A DNA stretch of 64,000 bases from Rivularia sp. PCC 7116 (GTDB lineage Bacteria; Cyanobacteriota; Cyanobacteriia; Cyanobacteriales; Nostocaceae): positions 7,473,001 through 7,537,000 of the forward strand of contig NC_019678.1 in NCBI RefSeq assembly GCF_000316665.1. Direction: 5' to 3'. Both the position numbers and the translations under genes were made by a program. Positions 35,910 through 45,355 of this stretch are shown piece after piece. Numbering within the stretch: position 1 is the first letter of the stretch; every line of letters begins with the position of its first letter. A model generated the notes under the pieces. The model did no database searches. It was not told the DNA's origin and saw only the letters and a list, made by a program, of their open reading frames with translations.

Positions 35910-38579
35910 GTGAATAATCCTGCCCTAACTTCAGACGTTGACCCGAGTTCAGTTTTTTCTTTTGAACTCGATCAATTCCAACACGATGCCATAGCTTCTC
36001 TAAATGCTGGACGTTCAGTTGTTGTTTGTGCGCCCACGGGTTCCGGTAAAACTTTGATTGGTGAGTACGCTATCTACCGTGCATTGGCACGAGGAAAGCG
36101 GGTATTTTATACTACCCCTCTCAAAGCTCTTTCCAATCAAAAATTACGCGATTTCCGTTCCGAATTTGGTTTTGATTCGGTGGGGCTGCTGACTGGAGAT
36201 GCTTCTATCAACCGAGATGCTCCAATTTTGGTGATGACTACGGAAATTTTCCGTAATATGCTCTACGGTACACCTATTGGGCAAGTTGGTACTTCATTAA
36301 TAGATGTGGAAGCGGTGGTGTTAGATGAGTGCCACTATATGAATGACCGTCAACGAGGGACGGTTTGGGAAGAATCTATTATTTATTGTCCAGAATCGAT
36401 CCAGCTTGTAGCTCTTTCGGCAACGGTTGATAATAGCGACCAGCTTACTGATTGGTTGAATCAGGTTCATGGCCCCACAGATTTAATTTATTCGGATTAT
36501 CGTCCGGTTCCTCTTGATTTTCATTTTGGCAATAGTAAGGGGTTGTTTCCTCTTTTAAATGAAGAGAAAACTCAGCTAAATCATCGTCTGGTAAAAAGAA
36601 AGAGAAAAAGAGGCGATAAAAGCAAGCAAATTGCTAGACAAGAATCTCCTGATATTAGTTATGTCTTGGAGCATTTGCGTCAAAGAGATATGTTGCCAGC
36701 TATTTACTTTATTTTTAGCCGTCGTGGTTGCGATAGAGCAGTGGCTGAGGTTGGTGATTTATGGTTGGTTGATGGGGATGAAGCGCAAAGATTGCGACCT
36801 CAAATTGATGAGTTTCTAACTCGCAATCCAGATGCGGGAAGAGCCGGACATGTTGGTCCGCTTTATCGGGGAATTGCCGCTCATCATGCCGGTATTTTAC
36901 CTGCTTGGAAAACTTTAGTAGAAGAGTTATTTCAACAAGGCTTAATTAAAGTTGTATTTGCAACTGAAACTTTAGCCGCAGGTATAAATATGCCTGCTAG
37001 AACTACAGTAATTTCGACCCTTTCTAAACGTACCGATAGCGGGCATCGGCTTTTAAATCCTTCCGAATTCTTGCAAATGGCAGGAAGAGCCGGTCGTCGC
37101 GGTATGGATGAAGTTGGTTATGTGGTAACCTTGCAAACGCCGTTTGAGGGTTCTAAAGAAGCTGGTTATTTAGCAACATCTCATCCAGACCCTTTAGTCA
37201 GCCAGTTTTCACCCAGTTACGGTATGGTGTTAAATTTGCTGCAAACCCATACATTAGAAGAGGCGAAGGAATTAATTGAACGAAGCTTTGGGCAATATTT
37301 AGCTAATCTGCATTTACAGCCAGAGTACAAAAGAATTGCTGAGTTTAAACAACATTTAGCACAAATCCAGACAAAGATTGCTGATGTTAGCGCTGAGGAA
37401 GTCGCTAAATATGAAAAATTGCGTCAGCGTTTAAAAGTAGAACGCAAACTGCTAACAACTTTACAAGAACAAGCCGCAGAAACACGCAAAGAAGAATTAA
37501 GCATGATGCTCAGCTTTGCGGTGTCTGGAACTTTGCTAAGTATTAAGGGAGACAACGCCGAATTCTCTGCACCAATAACAGCGGTTTTAGTTGGTAAAAC
37601 CCCTGGGAATGAAACACCCTTCCTAGTTTGTTTGGGAAAAAACAACCGTTGGTATGTGACTTCGGTAAATGATGTGATCGATTTATACGCTCAAATACCT
37701 CGGATTGACATATCTCCCGATTTATTACCACCATCTCAACTTTTATTAAAACCGGGGCAGTCATGTTCTGGAGATGAGATTACAGAGGCGATCGCCGCAC
37801 AAATTCCCGAAGCTCCGGATGATTCTTTTATGGCTCCGGAGGTGGTGGAACAACTGCGCGTGGTAACGGATGTGCAGGAACAATTGGAAAGTAGTCCGCT
37901 GTATGGATTGGGCAATGCCGCTAGCATATATAAGCGTCAAGCCCGTGCTGTTGAATTAGAAGCCGAAATCCAAGAATTGCGATCGCAAGTTGAACAGCAA
38001 TCCCAACGCCATTGGGATGAATTCATTACATTAATAGAAATTCTCCAATACTTTGATGCCTTCGATAATTTAGTTCCGACTGAATTAGGACAAATGGCTG
38101 CGGCAATTCGGGGAGAGAATGAATTATGGTTGGGTTTAGTGCTTAATAGCGGCAACTTGGATGGATTAGCTCCCCATCATTTTGCTACAGCGGTTGCAGC
38201 ATTGGTAACGGAAACTTCCCGCCCTGATAGTAGAGTGTTTTTTGAGCTTAGCAGTGAAGTTGCAGATGCTTTAGCTTCATTACGTCCGATTCGTCGCAAG
38301 GTATTTCAATTACAACGCAGGTATGGAGTAGCTTTACCTGTATGGTTGGAGTTTGAATTAATTACTTTGGTAGAGCAATGGGCATTAGGAATGGATTGGG
38401 TAGAAATATGTGAAAACACCACTTTAGATGAAGGGGATGTAGTCAGAATTTTACGTCGTACCTTAGATTTATTATCGCAAATTCCCCACGTTCCCCATTT
38501 ACCACAAGAAATTAAGCGTAATGCTCAGCGAGCAACTCAGTTAATTGATAGGTTTCCAGTGAATGAAGTGGTTGAGTAG
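35910..38579 (+). CDS. Ski2-like DEAD/DEAH-box RNA helicase with DSHCT domain
   Basis: This 889-residue superfamily 2 helicase resembles Ski2/Mtr4 and plant ISE2-type proteins. Motif I is APTGSGKTLI near residue 41, motif II VLDECHYM near 135-142 (DECH), motif III LSATVD near 168, motif V FATETLAAGINMPART near 350-365, and motif VI QMAGRAGRRG near 390-399. The C-terminal DSHCT-type region spans about 700-880. These enzymes unwind RNA; in plastids the relatives aid RNA processing. The start is GTG at 35910. Confidence 0.93.
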   Translation: MNNPALTSDVDPSSVFSFELDQFQHDAIASLNAGRSVVVCAPTGSGKTLIGEYAIYRALARGKRVFYTTPLKALSNQKLRDFRSEFGFDSVGLLTGDASINRDAPILVMTTEIFRNMLYGTPIGQVGTSLIDVEAVVLDECHYMNDRQRGTVWEESIIYCPESIQLVALSATVDNSDQLTDWLNQVHGPTDLIYSDYRPVPLDFHFGNSKGLFPLLNEEKTQLNHRLVKRKRKRGDKSKQIARQESPDISYVLEHLRQRDMLPAIYFIFSRRGCDRAVAEVGDLWLVDGDEAQRLRPQIDEFLTRNPDAGRAGHVGPLYRGIAAHHAGILPAWKTLVEELFQQGLIKVVFATETLAAGINMPARTTVISTLSKRTDSGHRLLNPSEFLQMAGRAGRRGMDEVGYVVTLQTPFEGSKEAGYLATSHPDPLVSQFSPSYGMVLNLLQTHTLEEAKELIERSFGQYLANLHLQPEYKRIAEFKQHLAQIQTKIADVSAEEVAKYEKLRQRLKVERKLLTTLQEQAAETRKEELSMMLSFAVSGTLLSIKGDNAEFSAPITAVLVGKTPGNETPFLVCLGKNNRWYVTSVNDVIDLYAQIPRIDISPDLLPPSQLLLKPGQSCSGDEITEAIAAQIPEAPDDSFMAPEVVEQLRVVTDVQEQLESSPLYGLGNAASIYKRQARAVELEAEIQELRSQVEQQSQRHWDEFITLIEILQYFDAFDNLVPTELGQMAAAIRGENELWLGLVLNSGNLDGLAPHHFATAVAALVTETSRPDSRVFFELSSEVADALASLRPIRRKVFQLQRRYGVALPVWLEFELITLVEQWALGMDWVEICENTTLDEGDVVRILRRTLDLLSQIPHVPHLPQEIKRNAQRATQLIDRFPVNEVVE

Positions 38580-38584
38580 ATTGG

Positions 38585-38634
38585 GGATGGGGCATAGGGC
38601 ATAGGGCATGGGGCATAGGGCATGGGGCATAGGG
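38585..38634. repeat. STRR heptamer tract (GGGGCAT/AGGGCAT)
   Basis: About seven tandem GGGCAT(A/G) units lie directly behind the helicase gene stop. Confidence 0.85.
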
Positions 38635-38655
38635 AATTTTAACCTTTAACCAACC

Positions 38656-39234
38656 TTAGTTATTCTCTCCTACATCAAGCCGAACTCGTCGATAAAGCTT
38701 CTCCACGGGAATCGAAATTCCCACACTTTCCAAAATTAAAGTGTCTCCTTCCCCATAGGTATGTAAAACCCACAAACCTTCATCATTTTTACGAAAGCAT
38801 TCCACACTAATTTCATCGGATTCAATTAAAACGTATTCTTGCAAAGTAGTTGATTGACGATAGCGAGTGAATTTTTTACCTCGATCGAAAGCTTCGGTTG
38901 ATGGGGAAAGTACTTCGACAATTAAGCAAGGATATTCTACTAAATCAATTGATTCTTTATCGCGATCGTCACAAGTCACTACTACATCAGGATAATGATA
39001 AGATTGCGATGTTAGTTTTAATTTCACATGACATACATAAATTTCACAGTCTTTTTCTGCTAAAAAATTATCTAATTCGATGTATAAATTTAAAAAAATA
39101 CGATTATGTGATTTTGTTTTCCCCGTTCTTAAGATAACTTTTCCGTCAATATATTCATAACGGAGTTCCTGAGTTTTTTCCCATTCCAAATATTTCTCGG
39201 GACTCATGTATTGAAATTGAGGATTGGCAACCAT
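38656..39234 (-). CDS. Uma2-family putative restriction endonuclease-like protein
   Basis: This 192-residue protein belongs to the Uma2 (DUF820) family, greatly expanded in cyanobacteria. It has the PD-(D/E)xK nuclease core: MSPEKYLEWEKTQELRYEYIDG near residues 10-31, HYPDVVVTCDD near 96-106 with the catalytic Asp, and CLIVEVLSPSTEAFDRGKKFTRYR near 122-145 with the Glu and downstream Lys. Their biological role is unclear; some copies are linked to mobile DNA. It is monocistronic here and lies just downstream of the large oxidative cluster. Confidence 0.88.
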   Translation of the reverse strand: MVANPQFQYMSPEKYLEWEKTQELRYEYIDGKVILRTGKTKSHNRIFLNLYIELDNFLAEKDCEIYVCHVKLKLTSQSYHYPDVVVTCDDRDKESIDLVEYPCLIVEVLSPSTEAFDRGKKFTRYRQSTTLQEYVLIESDEISVECFRKNDEGLWVLHTYGEGDTLILESVGISIPVEKLYRRVRLDVGENN

Positions 39235-39305
39235 TGGTTATTTCCAGGTGATGGTATTAAATCCATTTTACAATTATCAATTACCAATTAACAATTACCT
39301 GTTAC

Positions 39306-40928
39306 CTATTTATTAACCAAACAATCTTCTTCCAACTCAACTAATAAATCTTTTTCAATCGGTTGATTGGCGAGAATATCGTGTTTTAAATCTCCCCATT
39401 TTTTCCCGGATTTACTTTTATATAAGCTGATAATTTCGGGAATTTTTGGAGATATCATAACTCGTGCTGTTTCTAACTGTTCTAATAGTCTGGCTCGACG
39501 ATAGTGGTGTGATTTTTGCAATCCTTCTTCTAACTGCATGGCGATTTCTTCGGGATTATGTTCTGCATTATCCAGTAATAAAATATAATGCTCTTGGGGA
39601 TGTTTTACAGGTACTAAAGATTTAAAACAGCTTTCTTCTAAGGGTAAAGTTTCTAAGACATCGCGAACAAATTCGGAATGTAATTTTTCACCAACTAAAT
39701 CGCTGACTTCTTTTTTTCTGCCTACAAATTCCAGACAAGGTGTATTTAGGTATGAATGGGTAAAGCGTACTCTATCTCCGATGCGATAGCGGTAGAATCC
39801 ACCTTTTTGAGAGATAATTACTTCATATGTATTTCCCTGTTTTAATTGATGTAGCTGATAAACAAAGCCGCTTTCATCTAAAAACTCGAAAAATACTTCA
39901 TTAAGTAAAGGTACGCATCCTTTAGCAGGAATTAAGGGAATAGTCATTGGTGCTTCTGTTGCCAGAAGCCCTTTTCCCTGTACTAAAACATTGGGAAATA
40001 AAGAGCGTAAGAAATCGGCACCATCAGCAGCATTTGTACTATCCCAACAAGAAATTAGTTTTAATTCGCTCCATAAGAGATGCCAAGGAATTTTATTACT
40101 ATTAATTCTTTGTAATAGTTCGTTTAATTTCGGATTTGCAGATACTTGTTTGAATAAATGAGGCTGTAATAACATTAAACGTCGTCTTGCGGACATTACG
40201 TTTTTTAGTTCTAATGCTAATTGTTTGCGGTGTTGTTGAATATAATCAAGAATTACTTTGAGAAAAGTAGGACTCCAAATAGATATTATTTCTAGCTTAT
40301 CGGATTTTAAAAGTGTTTTTGCAAGCTGATGTTTAAACTTTTCGACATCATTGAGTTTATTTAAACCAGGTGGAGATACTAAAAAATTTCCAATTAAAAA
40401 TTTTAGCCACCCATCTAAATAGTCTGAATCATCTTGTAAAGATTGAGATTGAGATAAAGAGGATTTTTCTAATTCTACTTTTTCTTCTCCTAACTGCGGC
40501 GAAATACAAAAGTATATTTTGCCAGTAGTAAAATTAGGACCGTTTTTGATTAAATCGTGTGCCCATACACAGAACATTTTATTAAAAGAATGCCGTAAAG
40601 ATTTGGTATAGGGAATCGATTTAGCTGCACCGCTACTTCCAGAAGTTTTTTCATAAAAAATAACTCGTTCGGAAGAAAGCAAATGGGTTTTATCTTGCTG
40701 TTGTGTATGAATCCAATTCTCAATATTTTGGTATTCGACTATAGGAATTTTATGCCAGTCATCAATACTCTTTACCCGCAGATACCTGCCATAATCGCTT
40801 TTCATTAAGCTTTTAAATATTTCATTCTGTACTTTTTGCTGAGCAATTTGAGGATTTTCTAAAGCCTGGTAAAATTTATGGCTAGCGGATTCGGTTATTT
40901 TCTTGAACAGTTTTATTATGAAGTTCAT
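39306..40928 (-). CDS. GH3-family acyl-adenylate-forming enzyme
   Basis: This 540-residue protein is of the GH3 auxin-responsive family, which in plants links acyl acids (jasmonate, auxin, benzoates) to amino acids via an acyl-AMP. Adenylation motifs are visible: YEKTSGSSGAAKSIPYT near residues 92-108, YRYRIGDRVRF near 378-388, and LEFVGRKKEVSDLVGEKL near 397-414. Bacterial members are poorly studied. It is the last gene of the minus-strand cluster, 49 bp behind the acyltransferase. It would activate a carboxylic acid for amide or thioester formation; the acid and amine are unknown. Confidence 0.85.
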   Translation of the reverse strand: MNFIIKLFKKITESASHKFYQALENPQIAQQKVQNEIFKSLMKSDYGRYLRVKSIDDWHKIPIVEYQNIENWIHTQQQDKTHLLSSERVIFYEKTSGSSGAAKSIPYTKSLRHSFNKMFCVWAHDLIKNGPNFTTGKIYFCISPQLGEEKVELEKSSLSQSQSLQDDSDYLDGWLKFLIGNFLVSPPGLNKLNDVEKFKHQLAKTLLKSDKLEIISIWSPTFLKVILDYIQQHRKQLALELKNVMSARRRLMLLQPHLFKQVSANPKLNELLQRINSNKIPWHLLWSELKLISCWDSTNAADGADFLRSLFPNVLVQGKGLLATEAPMTIPLIPAKGCVPLLNEVFFEFLDESGFVYQLHQLKQGNTYEVIISQKGGFYRYRIGDRVRFTHSYLNTPCLEFVGRKKEVSDLVGEKLHSEFVRDVLETLPLEESCFKSLVPVKHPQEHYILLLDNAEHNPEEIAMQLEEGLQKSHHYRRARLLEQLETARVMISPKIPEIISLYKSKSGKKWGDLKHDILANQPIEKDLLVELEEDCLVNK

Positions 40929-40977
40929 ATTTTATTTAAATGGGTAATATTTATAAATTTTTTATAAATTTTTTAAA

Positions 40978-41631
40978 TTAATTTTGAAGTTTTTCTAGTT
41001 CAATCTTGTTGTTTGATAAGGTTGGAGAAATAATATTGTTTGGATACAAACGGCTTTCAGCAGATATAAAAGTTTCGTCTTTTATAATTACCCCAGGAGT
41101 AAGATAAGAACCTGCTCCGATAAAAACATCGTTACCAATTTTTATTTTTTTTACATACAGCATTAAATCCTGTTTTTTAGGCTTAATTGCATGGGATATC
41201 ACAGCGCAACTTTGACCAAAAACTACGCGATCGCCGATTTCAATTAAGGAACGATCTGCTATTTCTAGTTTGGGAGTCCAATAAACATTTTTACCAACTT
41301 TTGCTCCCCACAGTCGCAACCAGAATGAAAATGCCCCAGGAATCAAACGTAATCCTGATTCTAATACAGTAAAAGATATATATATAGACTGGATTTGATG
41401 ACTTCCCCACCAAGGAGAATATTGTTTACCTTTTAAATAACTAATTCCTTCTTCAAGGGGGTAGAAATAGTTATGTATTTTATGAATTAATAATGGGAAT
41501 CCATATAAGGTGAATAACAAAGCCGTAATGCTATAAAAGCTTGGTGATTGACAAATCCATAAGAAAGAAATGGATGATAGAAGCATTACAACACTAGGGA
41601 ATAAAAGAAGTATGGTGCTTTGTATAGTCAT
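40978..41631 (-). CDS. Left-handed beta-helix acyltransferase
   Basis: This 217-residue protein has two N-terminal hydrophobic helices (about residues 5-50), then a hexapeptide-repeat acyltransferase domain with LWGAKVGKNVYWTP, IEIGDRVVFGQSC, and KIGNDVFIGAGSYLTPGVIIKD. A His in AVISHAI near residue 148 is a possible catalytic base, as in xenobiotic/maltose acetyltransferase-type enzymes. The membrane segment suggests a lipid or membrane-bound acceptor. It lies between the GH3 gene (49 bp) and the sterol desaturase-type gene (201 bp). Confidence 0.75.
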   Translation of the reverse strand: MTIQSTILLLFPSVVMLLSSISFLWICQSPSFYSITALLFTLYGFPLLIHKIHNYFYPLEEGISYLKGKQYSPWWGSHQIQSIYISFTVLESGLRLIPGAFSFWLRLWGAKVGKNVYWTPKLEIADRSLIEIGDRVVFGQSCAVISHAIKPKKQDLMLYVKKIKIGNDVFIGAGSYLTPGVIIKDETFISAESRLYPNNIISPTLSNNKIELEKLQN

Positions 41632-41832
41632 GAATTTGAATATGGTAGTTGCTTAAATTCTGTATACTGATATCAAACTATTTCTTTTAAGACAGGTATA
41701 AATCCGGAATTGAGATAAATGAAACTACAGTTACTTTAAATTTTCTGCCTATAATATGAAGTTTTCACTGTATAATTACTCTTATATAGTAAATATGTTC
41801 TTACGTAAAATTACAAATTATTGCTTTTTACT

Positions 41833-42558
41833 TTAAAACGGTAAGAATAGTTTTTTGGTTAAAGATAAGGAATTATTAATACCTAATGAATCTGGAAGAT
41901 TTTCTGACTTGTAATAAGTCCCATGTAATTTATCCCACAGCTTCAAGTTTGCACCGTAGTTACCCTGCATGTAATCTGTCGAATGGTGCCAAGCATGGTC
42001 TTGTGGTAAAATCAACCACGGAGATACATAAGCATATATCCAAGAATCAAATTTCAGATTCAGGTTACTATGTCGCCACAAATCCAAAGCCGAACTTAAG
42101 CTGATACCTAAAATATACCAGTTCGGTTCTTCGAGCAAATATAAAAATAACGGGTGAATCCACAAATAAACAATTAAAAAACTCGTCCACAAAGTATTAC
42201 GGGAAGTTCCGAATACATCCATTTCTGTTACAGTGTGATGTACTTGATGGATAAACCACATGCTTTTGCTGTGGAATAGGCGATGATTCCAGTAATAGAG
42301 ATAATCCACAAATACAAAACTTAATAAAAAAGCCACTATAGGATGAATGTTTAGTGAAGCATGAGTATGTGGTAGCAAGAAATGATAAATTTGAAAAACA
42401 ACAGTTATTTGCAAAAACGGTATTACAATTCCTTGAAAAAATAAGCCAATACCGTCTAATAACCAATCTTCACCACTCTTTTTCCTGAATAGAAAGGGTT
42501 TATTGCTATTTGTAACGGTTAATGCTAGAAGAATTACGAACGTAAAGAAAACTAACAT
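41833..42558 (-). CDS. Sterol desaturase / fatty acid hydroxylase superfamily protein
   Basis: This 241-residue integral membrane diiron protein has the eight-histidine pattern of the fatty acid hydroxylase superfamily: WNHRLFH near residues 90-96, HQVHHT near 102-107, and HAWHHS near 187-192. Several hydrophobic helices precede them. Relatives oxidise sterols, sphingoid bases, carotenoids or, in saxitoxin clusters, an alkaloid (SxtD). It sits inside the minus-strand oxidative cluster, 123 bp downstream of a Rieske oxygenase gene. Confidence 0.88.
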   Translation of the reverse strand: MLVFFTFVILLALTVTNSNKPFLFRKKSGEDWLLDGIGLFFQGIVIPFLQITVVFQIYHFLLPHTHASLNIHPIVAFLLSFVFVDYLYYWNHRLFHSKSMWFIHQVHHTVTEMDVFGTSRNTLWTSFLIVYLWIHPLFLYLLEEPNWYILGISLSSALDLWRHSNLNLKFDSWIYAYVSPWLILPQDHAWHHSTDYMQGNYGANLKLWDKLHGTYYKSENLPDSLGINNSLSLTKKLFLPF

Positions 42559-42641
42559 ATTAATAAATCAGTTTCAATTTATACGATTTTTGGTTTATAT
42601 AGTCGCTATACTTTTCTCAGGTTCTACCTGGGAATTTTTTG

Positions 42642-42667
42642 GAAGTGGCTGCGCCACTTCTTTTTTT
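42642..42667 (+). terminator. Strong hairpin with T run, plus-strand orientation
   Basis: GAAGTGGC and GCCACTTC form a perfect stem with a 3-base loop (TGC), followed by eight T. Both flanking genes are on the minus strand, on which the hairpin is preceded by an A run and not followed by T. It may therefore block antisense transcription or serve as an RNA processing site in the operon gap. Confidence 0.6.
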
Positions 42668-42681
42668 GTGAATCTTTTCAT

Positions 42682-43704
42682 CTAAACCCAGAATTTTACC
42701 TCCACCGATTTATCGGCAAGCTGTCTGGGATCTTTTCCTGCTGCGATTTGGTTGCGAATAGACTCAACGAAAACATGGATAGTATCGGCAGGGGTATTAG
42801 CAAATTGCATTCCATATTTTTCAATTACTTCCCACTGAATCTTCAAAGCTTCGATATCCTGGCGAATAATATGCTGTGTAGTCCAATGTACCAAAGGTTT
42901 GACTAGTTTATTCCAAATGCCGTAATTGTAAGTTATGTAGGTATAGACTAGAGTTGAATTTTCGGTTTCGGGAACACATTGGCTGGTGATAAATAGTCTT
43001 CTATTGGGCGACATGTTGTATTCTACGCTGGTGACATTCGGCATGTGGAAGCTATCAGTATGACGAATTTTATAACCTTTACGATTAAGAAATTTGCTAA
43101 ACCATCCCAGATTAGTTGTTTCGTTACGGTATTCTGCAAATACGCTGCCACTGCGTCTTTCTACCGTCATTTCTAGTTGTTGTTTTTTTGAGTTGCGGAA
43201 AATTCCAGGATGTACGGAAGCCGTATGAGGAACATCAATAAAATTTTCTGCACAATTGGTAACGTTGTTGTTAAAGCGATTGATTACTTTCACAGTTTCC
43301 CATCCCGGCTGTTGGTAAAGAGGCATTTTGAAAGGTGTAAACTCCTCTGAAGGCTGGGAAGATAAGCGCACGTAAATATAGCCATCTTGTTCTTTTGTTT
43401 GGTAAAGTTGGCATCTTGCCATTTTGCTTTGACATAAGTTATTTGCTTGGGAAGGAACTTTCACTACTCTTCCGGTATTATCGTAAACCCATCCGTGGTA
43501 AGGGCATTCTATTTTCCCTTGACAAACTTTACCTTTTGATAAGCGACTATTTCTGTGAATGCACCTATCTCGTAAAGCAACGGGTTTACCGTCTTCCCCA
43601 CGGAATATTGCCAGCCATTCACCTAAAATTGTCCGAGACAAAACTTTATTTGGCTTTAATTGATTGCTCAATGCAACAACATACCAAAAATCTTCAAATT
43701 TCAT
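42682..43704 (-). CDS. Rieske oxygenase, PaO/LLS1-like
   Basis: This 340-residue protein has an N-terminal Rieske [2Fe-2S] domain with CIH at 48-50 and CPYH at 67-70. A catalytic domain carries the mononuclear iron site NFIDVPHTASVH (His160 and His165, bridging Asp near 157). The spacing is that of the pheophorbide a oxygenase / aromatic ring-hydroxylating alpha-subunit group. It lies 24 bp after the ferredoxin gene, its likely electron donor. No ring-hydroxylating beta subunit is present, so it would act as a stand-alone oxygenase. Substrate unknown. Confidence 0.88.
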   Translation of the reverse strand: MKFEDFWYVVALSNQLKPNKVLSRTILGEWLAIFRGEDGKPVALRDRCIHRNSRLSKGKVCQGKIECPYHGWVYDNTGRVVKVPSQANNLCQSKMARCQLYQTKEQDGYIYVRLSSQPSEEFTPFKMPLYQQPGWETVKVINRFNNNVTNCAENFIDVPHTASVHPGIFRNSKKQQLEMTVERRSGSVFAEYRNETTNLGWFSKFLNRKGYKIRHTDSFHMPNVTSVEYNMSPNRRLFITSQCVPETENSTLVYTYITYNYGIWNKLVKPLVHWTTQHIIRQDIEALKIQWEVIEKYGMQFANTPADTIHVFVESIRNQIAAGKDPRQLADKSVEVKFWV

Positions 43705-43705
43705 A

Positions 43706-43735
43706 AATTAGTTGTTAGTTGTTAGTTGTTAGTTT
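43706..43735. repeat. Short STRR heptamer run overlapping the ferredoxin stop
   Basis: Three to four TTAGTTG units fill the 24 bp between the Rieske and ferredoxin genes. Such repeats are rare inside an operon-like gene string. Confidence 0.7.
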
Positions 43736-44016
43736 TTATTAATTTTAATATCGTTGGTAAGCTGAATTTGGCAAGCTAGTCTTGCCTTTGGATTTTCTGG
43801 AGCTAATATTTCTAAAAGTTCTTTTTCTGCTTCTGATGCAGGTGGAATATCACCATCAATAATTACAAGGCAAGTGCCACAAATTCCGGTGCGGCAACCG
43901 AAAAGTATTGGTGAATTTTCGACAGTTAAATGTTCGGATAAATTTTGGTTGGCTTCTAATTCAACTGATTGATAATTAGTTTCTGGAAATTGGATATTAC
44001 ATTTTTTTTTAGACAT
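43729..44016 (-). CDS. Plant-type [2Fe-2S] ferredoxin
   Basis: This 95-residue protein has the plant-type ferredoxin cluster motif: Cys41, Cys46 and Cys49 in GCRTGICGTC, and a fourth Cys near residue 82 in RLACQ. It is a small electron carrier of the cytoplasm. Lying between two Rieske oxygenase genes (24 and 29 bp gaps), it probably feeds electrons to them. No matching ferredoxin reductase gene is in the window; the photosynthetic FNR or photosystem I could reduce it. Confidence 0.92.
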   Translation of the reverse strand: MSKKKCNIQFPETNYQSVELEANQNLSEHLTVENSPILFGCRTGICGTCLVIIDGDIPPASEAEKELLEILAPENPKARLACQIQLTNDIKINKN

Positions 44017-44045
44017 GAAAGATAATGTGATTAACTTATTTATAA

Positions 44046-45092
44046 TTACGACATTTCATTTTCAACTGACCAAATAGAAGGTTGAAGTTGATTTACATAG
44101 CTCATATATTTAACTAAAGGTTCGTCAATATTTAAAATAGCGTTTGGATTATAGCGAATATTGTCGTAAATCATTCCGTCTTCACCTCGTAAAAAATAGT
44201 AAGCAAGTTTTGTCATCACTAGCAAAAATCTACTTATAAAAAATCCAATCAATCCCGGTCTTTTTTTAGTTATATAAATTGGTTGAATTTTAGTTTTTGT
44301 ACTTTCGAGAGGTGTATAAGCGTAAATCATATGTAGCGGCGGTATGAATTTAACTTTTTTCATGATAGTTAGCAATCCCAAGCAACCATCGGCATATCTC
44401 ATGGTGTATTCATAATAGTTGCCAAGTATCTTGCTTGCTATTTTTTCTCTAAATGTAGTTTTAGGAAATTCGCCACCAAGAGTAAAATCTATAATATTTC
44501 CAGATTGATTTTTGTGTAGAGATAAATCCATTTTTATATTCAATTTATGCACGGTTTGTAGATGTTGGGCATCGATTCCGTTCATCATACAAATATGGTG
44601 GTGACAGTTTCGTTCAAAAGCTTTATCGTATTTAACGACAAGAGATTGATGCTTTAACTCGTCAAATTCTGCAACTTGTTCGGGTGCTGCTAAATCTGGA
44701 TAAACCCAAATAAATCCATATTTCTCAGCAGTAGCGTAAGCTTGTAATTTAGCTTTTGCAGGAATATTTGACTGACAGGGAATATCTTGACATTTTCCTT
44801 CGCCATTAAAAGCCCAATGATGAAAAAAACAACGAATTAAGTTACCATCAACTTTTCCTATAGCTAAATCTGTTCCTAAATGAGGACAATAAGCATCTAA
44901 TGCTCTTATTTTCTTATCTTTACCGCGAAAAATTACAATTTTTTGACCGCAAACGATAAAAGATTTAGCTTGATTCAGAGTTATTTCTGTAATCGGACAA
45001 ACTATATACCAACCTTTTGCAACAATATCCCAATTGTTGAAGATTTTCATTTCGATCAAGGGTTGAGTATTTTGGTTTTGTAATGAGTTCAT
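44046..45092 (-). CDS. Rieske oxygenase, KshA/Neverland-like
   Basis: This 348-residue protein has a Rieske centre with YCPH (Cys69, His71) and CFFH (Cys88, His91), and an iron-binding motif MNGIDAQHLQTVH with two His and an Asp. Near the C terminus a hydrophobic stretch (GFFISRFLLVMTKLAYYFL) may contact the membrane. It resembles the 364-residue Rieske protein at 48041-49135 along its whole length (shared ITKKRPG / VTKKRGG and IDAxH motifs), so the two are paralogues. This subgroup includes steroid 9-hydroxylase and cholesterol 7-desaturase. Substrate is unknown. Confidence 0.88.
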   Translation of the reverse strand: MNSLQNQNTQPLIEMKIFNNWDIVAKGWYIVCPITEITLNQAKSFIVCGQKIVIFRGKDKKIRALDAYCPHLGTDLAIGKVDGNLIRCFFHHWAFNGEGKCQDIPCQSNIPAKAKLQAYATAEKYGFIWVYPDLAAPEQVAEFDELKHQSLVVKYDKAFERNCHHHICMMNGIDAQHLQTVHKLNIKMDLSLHKNQSGNIIDFTLGGEFPKTTFREKIASKILGNYYEYTMRYADGCLGLLTIMKKVKFIPPLHMIYAYTPLESTKTKIQPIYITKKRPGLIGFFISRFLLVMTKLAYYFLRGEDGMIYDNIRYNPNAILNIDEPLVKYMSYVNQLQPSIWSVENEMS

Positions 45093-45151
45093 ATATTCAA
45101 TTTAGCGATGCTGTTGTAAATTATTTAAAGAATTATATACTTTGCTGATTA

Positions 45152-45337
45152 CTATTTGCTCTTGGAATCCAGTATAAACAGCATTGAACCTATGGTAAAA
45201 AATATTCCGCCACAACAGGAAGAAATAGAGTGAAATGATATCTCCTGAAATAAATCCAGAAAAGAGTTCATTGTTAACAGAAGAGAACCAATTAAAAATA
45301 GATAACTTGCCAACAGAGTGTAATTAATTCTTTTCAT
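45152..45337 (-). CDS. Small two-helix membrane protein
   Basis: This 61-residue protein has two hydrophobic helices: about residues 7-27 (LLASYLFLIGSLLLTMNSFL) and about 40-57 (SCCGGIFFTIGSMLFILD). The phi-I-G-S-phi-L-F patterns recall the YrhK-like small membrane domain. It lies between the AurF-like gene (18 bp) and a Rieske gene (59 bp), so it is translated as part of the cluster. It might anchor or dock one of the oxygenases; that is inference. Confidence 0.6.
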   Translation of the reverse strand: MKRINYTLLASYLFLIGSLLLTMNSFLDLFQEISFHSISSCCGGIFFTIGSMLFILDSKSK

Positions 45338-45355
45338 ATTGATTATTTGTAATTA

